NCBI GenBank assembly: GCA_021604825.1
Contig: BQJS01000087.1
Location: 1-18,644 of the forward strand
Direction: 5' to 3'
From: Phycisphaerae bacterium
Lineage (GTDB): Bacteria; Planctomycetota; Phycisphaerae; UBA1845
DNA: 18,644 bases
A program made the position numbers and the translations under genes. Numbering within the stretch: the stretch's first letter is position 1; every line of letters begins with the position of its first letter. Positions 1-7,153 of the stretch are shown here, one piece after another. The notes below the pieces were generated by a model, which did not search any database, was not told the origin of the DNA, and saw nothing but the letters and a program-made list of their open reading frames with translations.

Positions 1-557
1 AGCAGATTCATGATCGCGTGAAAACCCGAAGTCGAATCCATCGTCCAGGCGATCATCAATCCTAGGCCTGAAAGCCCAAACGCCACGCCAAACAGCGCGA
101 GCATCGCGTAGCTCAGCGAAACCAACGAGCAAGGAATCCCCAGAAGCGGCGCCAACAGAAGCATCAAGAGGCCCTGCAAAAGCGCCAACGTCGTCGCACC
201 GAGCATTTTCCCGGCAACAATGCCACCACGTGACACTGGCGCTACCATGACGCCCTGCAAAAACCCTTCCTGTCGATCTTCGATCACGGAAATCGTCGAA
301 TAGATCGCCGTGAACAAGACCGCAAGCACCACCGTTCCTGGAAAAAAGTATTCCAGGTAACTCGCATCCGTCACCGATGCCGAAGGACTAAACGATCGCC
401 CGAACCCTGCACCCAGTACAAGCCAGAACACCAACGGTGTCGCGACAGCTCCGAACAGGCGACTCTTCTGTCGCCAGAAACGCGTCAACTCGCGCCGCCA
501 CATCGAATAGACCGCCAGCGAAACTGGTGCCCTTTGAACCGTCACCGCCCCGCTCAT
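1..557 (-). CDS. ABC-2 type transporter permease, partial (3' end off the window)
   Basis: I translated this open-ended frame directly from the minus strand; it starts at ATG 557 (MSGAVTVQRAPVSLAVYSMW) and is still open at base 1, giving about 185 residues. It reads as an ABC-2 membrane protein of the DrrB/NodJ type. A cytoplasmic N-terminus with RRELTRFWRQKSRL leads into a first membrane segment (LFGAVATPLVFWLVLGAGFG). An extracytoplasmic loop follows, then further hydrophobic segments around LAVLFTAIYST, LALLQGLLMLLLAPLLG and MLALFGVAFGLSGLGL. The stretch EGFLQGVMVAPVSR before a GKMLG segment is the typical cytoplasmic coupling region. Its ATG overlaps the stop of the ATPase gene by 4 nt (ATGA), so the two are translationally coupled. 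It is the last visible gene of the oxidase operon. The substrate is unknown; a role in oxidase or heme/copper maturation is inferred from position only. Confidence 0.85.
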   Translation of the reverse strand, partial: MSGAVTVQRAPVSLAVYSMWRRELTRFWRQKSRLFGAVATPLVFWLVLGAGFGRSFSPSASVTDASYLEYFFPGTVVLAVLFTAIYSTISVIEDRQEGFLQGVMVAPVSRGGIVAGKMLGATTLALLQGLLMLLLAPLLGIPCSLVSLSYAMLALFGVAFGLSGLGLMIAWTMDSTSGFHAIMNL

Positions 558-1489
558 GCTTCCCGCTCCCGATCAAAACTGCGACCTGTCTTGTGAATGA
601 ACACATCCTCCAGCGTCGGGTGCCCGAGGGTGATGGTTTGCACCTGATCGTCGAGAACTTCGGCCAACTTTGGAATAAGCCCAGCCCCCTCCGGCGATTC
701 GATGCGAACCGTTCGCCCTACAATTTCGGCGGTAAGATTCATGCTTTCACGAATGCGTTCAACGATCGCTTGCGGTTGATCGGAATCGATCCGAATCACC
801 TCGCCACCCACCTGTCCCTTGAGAGCAGCCGGCGAGTCGGCAGCAACAACACAACCCACGTCGAGAATGGTCACCCGATCGCAACGCTCGGCTTCGTCGA
901 GGATGTGGGTGGTCATCAAGACAGCTACGCCTTCACTGATCCGCACTTCGTCGAGTTGCCGCCACAGTTCGAGTCGCGCCACCGGGTCCAAGCCGGTGCT
1001 GGGTTCGTCGAGCAGCAACACCTCCGGTCCCGGCAACATGCCCTTGGCGATTTCCACCCGACGGGCGAGCCCACCGGATAACGTCTCGACCTGATCGTTG
1101 GCGCGATCGTCGATGTTGAAGCGCTCAAGCATCACGCCGATGCGGCGCTCCAGACTCCGCCCGCGCATCCCGAACAAATGCCCATGGTGCCGGAGGTTCT
1201 CAGCCGCCGTCAATTTCTTATCGAGACTTGGCGATTGAAACACGACACCCACAACCCGCCGCACGCGATCGGGCGCGGTCACCGGATCGAACCCGCAGAT
1301 CCGCACACTACCGGAATCCGGTTGGAGCAGCGTGGCTAAGATGCGAAAGAGCGTGGTCTTACCGCCGCCGTTGGGGCCGAGCAGCGCGGCGATGTGGTTC
1401 GACTCCACTTGAAGTGTAACGCGATCGAGCGCTTTGCGATCGCCGTACGACTTCGTGAGGTCAGAAACTTCGATGGCCAAATCGCTCAT
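554..1489 (-). CDS. ABC transporter ATP-binding protein of the cox operon
   Basis: This is a 311-residue ATPase that powers the ABC-2 permease encoded just downstream. From the start used here it shows Walker A GPNGGGKTT (about 38-46), the Q-loop Gln at about 85, signature LSGG (137-140), Walker B VLLLDE (157-162), the D-loop GLDP and the switch His of TTH (195). The remaining 90 residues form a C-terminal domain like that of DrrA/NatA-type exporters. Two in-frame ATGs lie 6 nt apart (1495 and 1489). GGAG is 4 nt from the first and 10 nt from the second, so 1489 is preferred. The gene lies 53 nt after ctaB and overlaps the permease by 4 nt. All catalytic motifs are intact. What is exported is not visible; NosFY-like supply of a factor for copper-centre assembly, or heme-related export, are both possible. 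Confidence 0.93.
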   Translation of the reverse strand: MSDLAIEVSDLTKSYGDRKALDRVTLQVESNHIAALLGPNGGGKTTLFRILATLLQPDSGSVRICGFDPVTAPDRVRRVVGVVFQSPSLDKKLTAAENLRHHGHLFGMRGRSLERRIGVMLERFNIDDRANDQVETLSGGLARRVEIAKGMLPGPEVLLLDEPSTGLDPVARLELWRQLDEVRISEGVAVLMTTHILDEAERCDRVTILDVGCVVAADSPAALKGQVGGEVIRIDSDQPQAIVERIRESMNLTAEIVGRTVRIESPEGAGLIPKLAEVLDDQVQTITLGHPTLEDVFIHKTGRSFDREREA

Positions 1490-1542
1490 GCGCATGCGGC
1501 TCCGTGGTCAATCGCGCAATTAAATCACTCCGCGCTTTGCGG

Positions 1543-2445
1543 CTAAAGCTTATCGACGATGTAGAGAGTCAACAACGTTGGCAGGTAAACAACCGAAGCA
1601 AGAAATGCCCGCCGGGCGGCAGACAATCCATTGTTTGCATAATCAACCGAAGGCCTGCGCCACAGGCAAAAGCCAAGATACGCGATTCCAATGATGAATG
1701 CCGCGTTGAAATAGAACCGTCCCGTCAATCCCCAGACTGACGGCATTAAACTCACCGGGATCAGGAGCATTGCCAAGAATCCGATTTGAATGCGGGTCAT
1801 CAAGCCCGTCCCGTCGGCGACGCTGAGCATCCGGAAACCGCCGCTTTGATAATCGTCGCGATAGATCCACGCGATCGAAAAGAAATGCGGCAACTGCCAC
1901 ACGAACAAGATCGCAACCAACAACCAACCGCCCACGCCCACTTCACCGCGGGCAGCCACCCACCCCATCATCGGCGGAATCGCCCCGACGACTGCGCCAA
2001 CCAGTGTATTGTGAATGGTGATGCGCTTCAGGGGCGTGTAAACGAATACGTACAGTCCAAGGGCCAGGGCCCCGAAACATGCCGCGATCAGATTCACACC
2101 AACCAGCAGCTCAGCCAACCCGACGATCGAAATAACGGCTGCAAAACGCAGTGCTTCGACTGGCGTCAACCTGCCCGATGGCAGAGGTCGAGATTTCGTT
2201 CGCTCCATCCGGGCGTCAAAGTCTCGCTCGACTACCTGGTTGAGCGCATTTGCCCCGCCTGCGACGAGGGTCGTTCCAACCAGCAGGTGCAGCAACACCG
2301 CGATGTCGATTGGTCCGCTGGTACCTGCAATGAACCCAACCAAGGCAGTAAACAATACAAGTGAACTCAATCTGGGCTTGGTCAACTCGAGATACGACAT
2401 CCACGATCGCGCAGGAATAGACATTTCGCAGGCTGGCGAGCTCAT
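1543..2445 (-). CDS. ctaB: Protoheme IX farnesyltransferase (heme O synthase)
   Basis: A 300-residue UbiA-superfamily integral membrane prenyltransferase that transfers farnesyl from farnesyl diphosphate to protoheme, giving heme O, the precursor of heme A for CoxA. The first Asp-rich motif is at 66-79 (N69, D75, D77), followed by the conserved RTKSRPLPSG. The second is at 195-209 (YRDDYQSGGFRMLSV). These are the Mg-diphosphate and substrate-binding loops. The rest is about eight or nine hydrophobic helices and the length is usual for CtaB/CyoE. The ATG overlaps the ctaA stop by 4 nt (ATGA), so the two heme-modifying steps are coupled. The extra N-terminal residues (MSSPACEMSIPARSW) leave MSYLELTKPR as a possible shorter start, but the overlap supports the longer form. 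Confidence 0.96.
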   Translation of the reverse strand: MSSPACEMSIPARSWMSYLELTKPRLSSLVLFTALVGFIAGTSGPIDIAVLLHLLVGTTLVAGGANALNQVVERDFDARMERTKSRPLPSGRLTPVEALRFAAVISIVGLAELLVGVNLIAACFGALALGLYVFVYTPLKRITIHNTLVGAVVGAIPPMMGWVAARGEVGVGGWLLVAILFVWQLPHFFSIAWIYRDDYQSGGFRMLSVADGTGLMTRIQIGFLAMLLIPVSLMPSVWGLTGRFYFNAAFIIGIAYLGFCLWRRPSVDYANNGLSAARRAFLASVVYLPTLLTLYIVDKL

Positions 2446-3572
2446 GCAGTAACCACGCCCCCACGATCGGAACCACCGCCAGAAATCGCGTCAGCCGGAT
2501 GCGATGTCCCGCCCTTCGAGCCAGACACGACGCGCCGCCCTTCGACTATCAAGAGAACACAGCCGGAAAGCATAATCGCTCCGATCGCCACGTGGGCGCT
2601 AATCAAAGCGCTGGCCCACTCCGGACTGCCAGCGATGCGAGGCGCTTGGTTCGCTTCAATCGCAGCGCTGGTCAGCAACCACGAACCGAGCCCCAATCCC
2701 AGTTGCAACGCCAACGCCACAAGTAGCACCACAGCCATCCGAACCATGACGCGACATTGAGCGCAATGAACCAGAATCTTGCGAGACAATGCCAGTATGT
2801 GAACCGCGACGACAAACGCGCCGACGGCATGAAAGATAATCGTGCCATCAGTGTGTCGGCGAAGGGCACCCAGCAGAAGCTGAATCACAACGGTAATCGC
2901 CGTCACCAATGCGAGCTTGGGCACCTTGGACATCTGTTTGGGCACTGGCGTTCCAGTGCCAGCCAATCCGCATTCCGGACAGGGTGCGTCGCTTCCATCG
3001 CTGCGTTTGGTGGCACCGCGTAAGTCGTAACCGCAAGCCCGACAGAAGTTGCCTTCGGTGGCCATAAGCCAATGCCGAGAGGTGACCAGGGCAATCACCG
3101 CGAACAAACACAAGACGCACTGCGCCAGCGTCGTATGCACCATCATCAAGCCGACACGAAACGTCTCGACGTTGGCGCCGGTGGGATCAGCGAAAATCTT
3201 TTCCTGAACCCACGGGCTTGATATCAATTTGACACGAAAACCACCCAATAGTCCTTGGAAGCAAACAGCCGGCAGCGCGATGTATCCGAGTGTGCGCACC
3301 CATTTGCGCGGTTCGGTTCGGGCAAACGTGACCGTCAAAATGATCGTCGCCAACCCGAGGGCCATCCCGACCAGGCGGTGACCGTGTTCCCAAAAAACGT
3401 TGCCCACCATTGGCGGCATTAGCGAACCATATGACAACGGCCAATCGGGTACGGCGTCACCCGCATCCATGCTCGTGACCATGCCGCCGGCTGCGATCAT
3501 GAGCAGGCACATCAAGGTCACGACGACAGTAAGCCAGAACAGCCAAGGGCGATATGTCAGGGAGTCATTCAC
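2442..3572 (-). CDS. ctaA: Heme A synthase (COX15/CtaA family) with inserted four-Cys motif
   Basis: A 376-residue membrane protein that oxidises heme O to heme A. The family's histidines are visible: EHGHR at 62-66, VHTT (H146), FHAVGA (H248) and SAHVAIGA (H327), each in or beside a transmembrane helix, which is the CtaA/COX15 two-repeat layout. Between the halves, in the loop after about residue 170, there is an insert with C177-x2-C180 and C198-x2-C201, in the context CRACGYDLRG and CPECG. This looks like a zinc ribbon or rubredoxin knuckle and is foreign to CtaA in model organisms. A further pair, C270/C273 (HCAQC), lies near the next loop. The start at 3572 has no strong Shine-Dalgarno. 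The gene sits 119 nt after the CAVC protein gene and overlaps ctaB. Confidence 0.93.
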   Translation of the reverse strand: MNDSLTYRPWLFWLTVVVTLMCLLMIAAGGMVTSMDAGDAVPDWPLSYGSLMPPMVGNVFWEHGHRLVGMALGLATIILTVTFARTEPRKWVRTLGYIALPAVCFQGLLGGFRVKLISSPWVQEKIFADPTGANVETFRVGLMMVHTTLAQCVLCLFAVIALVTSRHWLMATEGNFCRACGYDLRGATKRSDGSDAPCPECGLAGTGTPVPKQMSKVPKLALVTAITVVIQLLLGALRRHTDGTIIFHAVGAFVVAVHILALSRKILVHCAQCRVMVRMAVVLLVALALQLGLGLGSWLLTSAAIEANQAPRIAGSPEWASALISAHVAIGAIMLSGCVLLIVEGRRVVSGSKGGTSHPADAISGGGSDRGGVVTA

Positions 3573-3691
3573 GGGCAGGTTTTCAATCAGTAGACAAATT
3601 CGATGATCAGTGGATTAGAGCATTTGATCGATCGACCGACAAGGCGCGTCGGCGAGATTGTGGCTCAACAGATCGACAACGCGAGAAGCGA

Positions 3692-3988
3692 CTACTCGGA
3701 ATTGGCCTGATCTTCACCGGAGTCACCGCTGGGAGCCAATTTGCGGGCTTTGCGCGACCAATGAAACGCCGTTCCCGCGATGCCCAGCAGCACGCAGAAA
3801 ATCACGCACCCCAGCAGGACAACACCAGCGACAGCCCCCTTCGCGAGACTGGAATCCGGGTCGCCAAAGCAGACGGCACAAGCCAACGCTTGGTCGCAGA
3901 GCATGAACGCCACCCATACCGGCATCAGCCGGGTAAGCCAGGCCATGCGATGACGACGCGACGATCTTGAAATCGGTGCGTCACCCAT
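3692..3988 (-). CDS. Small secreted or membrane protein with CAVC motif
   Basis: A 98-residue protein. I place the start at ATG 3988, because it overlaps the stop of the preceding gene by one base (TGATG); the open frame upstream of it lies over the neighbouring gene. A basic stretch (RSSRRHR) precedes a signal-like hydrophobic segment (MAWLTRLMPVWVAFMLC) and DQALACAVCFGDPDSSLAKG. A second long helix follows (AVAGVVLLGCVIFCVLLGIAG), then a basic and acidic C-terminal tail. If the signal is cleaved at ALA, the mature protein starts at its CxxC pair. I know similar CAVCFGDPDS-type proteins from planctomycete oxidase loci, without assigned function. Thiol redox, copper or heme handling during oxidase assembly is an inference from the CxxC and the context. 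Confidence 0.78.
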   Translation of the reverse strand: MGDAPISRSSRRHRMAWLTRLMPVWVAFMLCDQALACAVCFGDPDSSLAKGAVAGVVLLGCVIFCVLLGIAGTAFHWSRKARKLAPSGDSGEDQANSE

Positions 3989-4191
3989 CAAATCGGCGTG
4001 TCCTTGAGTTTGCGCAAGAACCAGCGGCCATAAACCAGCAAGCCGCACATGCACGCCAAGCAGGCACCGGACATGATCAACATCGCATTGGCATGCTCGC
4101 TGCGATATTGGACCAAAGACCAGATGCCGACGCACAGGGTCAGAAGCGTAGAGACAAGGACGAAAATTATGTGAAACGTGCGAAGTGACAT
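3988..4191 (-). CDS. Two-TM small membrane protein of the cox operon
   Basis: A 67-residue protein with two hydrophobic segments, at about 6-27 (FHIIFVLVSTLLTLCVGIWSL) and 36-55 (AMLIMSGACLACMCGLLVYG), a short connecting loop (VQYRSEHAN) and a basic C-terminus (RWFLRKLKD). No catalytic motif is visible; three Cys residues lie in or next to the helices. It follows coxD by 78 nt and overlaps the next start by one base, so it belongs to the operon. Its role is unknown. Candidates are an accessory oxidase subunit or an assembly factor. Confidence 0.75.
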   Translation of the reverse strand: MSLRTFHIIFVLVSTLLTLCVGIWSLVQYRSEHANAMLIMSGACLACMCGLLVYGRWFLRKLKDTPI

Positions 4192-4242
4192 AGTAATTTA
4201 ATTGTAGCCCACGAACGCCTTCGCGGCCAATGGTTGGCGGAG

Positions 4243-4279
4243 AAAACCGCGTTTTTGCGGGGTAACTTCTTAAGTCACC
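4243..4279 (-). terminator. Possible intra-operon attenuator after coxD
   Basis: On the minus strand the coxD stop codon lies inside an inverted repeat (8-bp arms at 4261-4268 and 4272-4279, one mismatch, 3-nt loop). A CCGC/GCGG hairpin follows directly (4247-4250 and 4257-4260), then TTTTC. The stems are short, so strong termination is unlikely. Partial termination or 3'-end protection of the structural-subunit mRNA would fit its place between the subunit genes and the assembly genes. Confidence 0.35.
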
Positions 4280-4584
4280 TGATCGATCAGATGGGCGGTT
4301 TCAGAACTTTGCATGACAGGCAAAAGGATCAGCAATAAGAAAAAGAACGCCGAGATGATAAGGACCCAGAACAAGATTGCTTTTTCATGCAGCAGGTGCA
4401 TAAACACCGAAGCCACCAGCGAACCTTTGACTGATGCAATGACCAGGGCGATGAAGATTCCGACAGCCACCGAGACCTTGAGCCAAGAGGCCGCCACGGT
4501 GATGACAGTCAGGACGGCCAACGCCCCAAAAACCAACAGGTAACTTCGTATGCTTTTTCTGACTTCTTCAGCGCTGGCGGCCAT
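4270..4584 (-). CDS. coxD: Cytochrome c oxidase subunit IV (small CyoD/CtaF-like subunit)
   Basis: A 104-residue protein with three transmembrane helices (SYLLVFGALAVLTVITVAASW, VGIFIALVIASVKGSLVASVF and ILFWVLIISAFFFLLLILLPV). The middle helix has the alternating small residues and Lys seen in prokaryotic subunit IV, and the MHLLHE after it is typical. The start is set at 4584 because GGAG lies 8 nt upstream. Upstream in-frame ATGs exist at 4623 (no Shine-Dalgarno) and inside coxC. It helps stabilise subunits I and III of the oxidase; it carries no cofactor. It lies 61 nt after coxC. Confidence 0.88.
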   Translation of the reverse strand: MAASAEEVRKSIRSYLLVFGALAVLTVITVAASWLKVSVAVGIFIALVIASVKGSLVASVFMHLLHEKAILFWVLIISAFFFLLLILLPVMQSSETAHLIDQVT

Positions 4585-4645
4585 CAACTTCGCTCCGTTG
4601 TGCAGTGATCGTTCGATACCCATTTCGGCAGGGGATCGACAGCTG

Positions 4646-5248
4646 CTACAGCAAATAGAAAACCGGAAACAAAAAGATCCAAACCAAGTCCACAAAGTGC
4701 CAATACAACCCGGTACACTCAATTCTGTTGGTAAATTGCTGCGGATTCTTGTGCCACAGTCCAAACCCGGGCAAGAGGAAATAGAGCATCACGACCACAC
4801 CACCTAGAATGTGCAATCCGTGCAAGCCGGTCATGCAGTAGTAGATGGCGTAGAAGGTGCTGGAGTCTGGCGTATGCCCGTCGTGAATCTTGTGTAAGTA
4901 TTCAAACTTAATTTTGATGAAGAGAAACGCGCACGAGAGGATCACCGTCGCCAACAGGTAGAATTTTCCTTTGCCGGGATCGTTCAACTTAAACGACGCC
5001 CAAGCCATCACCATGGTCACACTGGACGTGATCAGCAGGAACGTGTTGATCGCTCCAATCGTCACGTTGAGTGAAGATTCTTCGTGCGTTGGAAAGTTTC
5101 CGTGCGTCCGAAGCAGGATGTATGCACTGAACAACGCACCGAACAGCATCACTTCGGATGCGAGAAACAACCACAAGCCGAACTTGCCGTTGTACATCCC
5201 GGTCACCGGATGCGGTTCCAGCGTATGGGGTAGAAGTTCACTCGACAC
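4646..5248 (-). CDS. coxC: Cytochrome c oxidase subunit III
   Basis: A 200-residue COX3-family protein of the shorter bacterial type. The conserved helix LWLFLASEVMLFGALFSAY (about 25-43) contains the family's buried Glu. HNTFLL-like NTFLLITSSVTM, TGLHGLHILGG (about 140-150) and the closing YWHFVDLVWIFLFPVFYL are hallmark segments. Five helices are visible. Subunit III stabilises the proton-uptake route and the active site of subunit I and has no metal. It lies 77 nt downstream of coxA. The start at 5248 is the first ATG in a frame whose N-terminus (LPHTLEPHPVTGMYNGKFGLW) reads as a natural start of this family. Confidence 0.96.
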   Translation of the reverse strand: MSSELLPHTLEPHPVTGMYNGKFGLWLFLASEVMLFGALFSAYILLRTHGNFPTHEESSLNVTIGAINTFLLITSSVTMVMAWASFKLNDPGKGKFYLLATVILSCAFLFIKIKFEYLHKIHDGHTPDSSTFYAIYYCMTGLHGLHILGGVVVMLYFLLPGFGLWHKNPQQFTNRIECTGLYWHFVDLVWIFLFPVFYLL

Positions 5249-5325
5249 GGATCAACGTCTCCAAAAAGCTCTGTCAGAATTCATCGACAAATACGGCCAC
5301 TCAACAACCTCGCAGTCGATCTACC

Positions 5326-7092
5326 TTACGTCACCTGCGAATCGGATAGGTGCTGCGGATGGAAATCTTCCTTCGCATCCGGCACGCTGTATTCGTAAGG
5401 CCCACGATGCACCTCGGGCACTTCGGCAAAATTGCCATGCGGCGGAGGCGAAGGTGCCGCCCATTCGAGCGTCGTCGCCTTCCACGGATTATCGTCGACT
5501 TTCTTCCCGGCAAACGCGCTGTAGAAGAAGTTGATGATGAAAGGAATCTGGGACAAACCGAGTGCCCAAGCGCCCCAAGACGACATTCGCACCCAACCCT
5601 GAACGTCGATGCCCTGCACGTATTCGGTCTGATCCCAAAGGCGACGCGAGATGCCAGCCAACCCGACCATGAACATCGGGAAGAAAATGGCATTCATGCA
5701 AACGAAGCTGGGCCAAAAGTGCAGATGCCCCAGGAACGTACTCATCTTTCGACCGGTCACTTTGGGGTACCAGAAATAGATGCCGCCCAACAGGGCCATG
5801 ATCGTCCCAGGCGCCACCACGTAGTGAAAGTGGCCGATGACGTAGTACGTGTCGTGCAACTGAATATCCGATGCCGACAAGCCCAGCGGTAAACCCGTCA
5901 AACCACCGATCGCAAACATCGGCAGGAACGACAGGGCAAACAACATTGGCACCGTGAAGCGAATCGACGCCTTCCACAGACTCAGCAGCATCGCCGTCAA
6001 AATCACGACCGATGGAATCGAAATGATCATCGTCGTGGTCTGGAAGAACCAACTCATCTTGGTGCCCATGCCCGTCAGGAACATGTGATGCGCCCAAACC
6101 ACGAAAGACATGAACCCGAGGAAGATGAGCGAGAACACCAGCGTCTTGTAACCCCACAAAGGGCGACGCGTGTTGTTGGCGATGATCTCACCAACGATCC
6201 CGATCGCCGGGAGAATCAACACGTACACTTCCGGGTGGGCGAGGAACCAAAACAAGTGCTGCCACAAGAGCGGACTGCCACCACCGGAATACTGATCCTG
6301 CACCACACCACTGACCACCAGTCCAGACGGCATGAAGAAACTTGTGTCAAACGCGCGGTCCATCAACTGCAACACGCCAGCCGCTTCAAGCGGTGGGAAC
6401 GCGAGCAGCAATAGGAAGCTCGTCACAAACTGGGCCCACACGAAAAACGGCAGGCGGAACATCGTCAGACCCTTCACGCGAAGGTGCATGATGGTAACGA
6501 TGAAGTTGACACTACCGAGTAGCGACGACGTGATCAGCAGCACCATGCCCAGCAGCCAAATCGTTTGGCCGTTCCAGAACGGGTGCGTTCCAACGGTGTT
6601 GGCGATGTCTGCCAGCGGTGGATAGGAGGTCCAGCCGGAATTCGCCGCCCCGCCAGGAACAAAGAAGCCCGCGAGCATGGTGACACCACCGAGAAAGAAC
6701 ACCCAATAGCTGGCCATGTTCAATTTCGGGAACGCCATGTCCGGCGCGCCGATTTGTAGCGGCATCACATAGTTGCCAAAACCACCGACCGCAAGCGGTA
6801 CGACGCCAAGGAACACCATGATGGTCCCGTGCATCGCGCCCAGGGCGTTGTAACCTTCGGGGAGCAGGACGCCGTTGTTGTCAACCAGATACTGCCCAAG
6901 CCAGCCACCCACGATGGGGATGGATTCGCCCGGGTAGGCTAGCTGCCACCGCATGATCATCATCAACGAGAAACCGAAGAACAAGAAGATCAGCGACGTG
7001 ACGGTGTACTGCACGCCGATGACTTTGTGATCAACGGAGAACACATACTTGCTGATGAAACCCGGGTTGTGGGCGTGGTGATCAGAACTCAT
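5326..7092 (-). CDS. coxA: Cytochrome c oxidase subunit I (heme-copper catalytic subunit)
   Basis: A 588-residue 12-helix subunit that reduces O2 and pumps protons. Ligands visible: low-spin heme H88 (GAMHG) and H423, high-spin heme H421 (HFH), CuB H286, H335 and H336, with cross-link Tyr Y290 in HPEVY. The D-channel is present (N107, D118, N125) together with E288, which marks it as an A1-type oxidase. The heme-propionate Arg pair is kept (ISRRLWD, about 481-487). Odd: at the helix-VIII position of the K-channel lysine (VPTGIK in model enzymes) the sequence is IPSVVI, with Ile at 364 and Ser at 361. A hydrophilic C-terminal tail of about 60 residues follows the last helix. The gene lies 61 nt after coxB, without a clear Shine-Dalgarno. 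Confidence 0.97.
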   Translation of the reverse strand: MSSDHHAHNPGFISKYVFSVDHKVIGVQYTVTSLIFLFFGFSLMMIMRWQLAYPGESIPIVGGWLGQYLVDNNGVLLPEGYNALGAMHGTIMVFLGVVPLAVGGFGNYVMPLQIGAPDMAFPKLNMASYWVFFLGGVTMLAGFFVPGGAANSGWTSYPPLADIANTVGTHPFWNGQTIWLLGMVLLITSSLLGSVNFIVTIMHLRVKGLTMFRLPFFVWAQFVTSFLLLLAFPPLEAAGVLQLMDRAFDTSFFMPSGLVVSGVVQDQYSGGGSPLLWQHLFWFLAHPEVYVLILPAIGIVGEIIANNTRRPLWGYKTLVFSLIFLGFMSFVVWAHHMFLTGMGTKMSWFFQTTTMIISIPSVVILTAMLLSLWKASIRFTVPMLFALSFLPMFAIGGLTGLPLGLSASDIQLHDTYYVIGHFHYVVAPGTIMALLGGIYFWYPKVTGRKMSTFLGHLHFWPSFVCMNAIFFPMFMVGLAGISRRLWDQTEYVQGIDVQGWVRMSSWGAWALGLSQIPFIINFFYSAFAGKKVDDNPWKATTLEWAAPSPPPHGNFAEVPEVHRGPYEYSVPDAKEDFHPQHLSDSQVT

Positions 7093-7153
7093 ATTCGGGT
7101 CAATCCATTATTAGACGAATGAAGTCAACGGCGACACAGGGGGACAATCACAC

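Noticed and set aside
437..1081. Long plus-strand frame antisense to the ABC ATPase
   Set aside because: The ATPase on the other strand has all its motifs; this frame is a composition shadow.
1786..2364. 192-codon plus-strand frame antisense to ctaB
   Set aside because: Rich in Gln, Arg and His with no fold pattern; ctaB is certain.
4585..4764. N-terminal extension of coxD into coxC
   Set aside because: It would overlap coxC by more than 100 bp and encode Cys/Ser-rich nonsense; a start with GGAG at the right distance lies at 4584.
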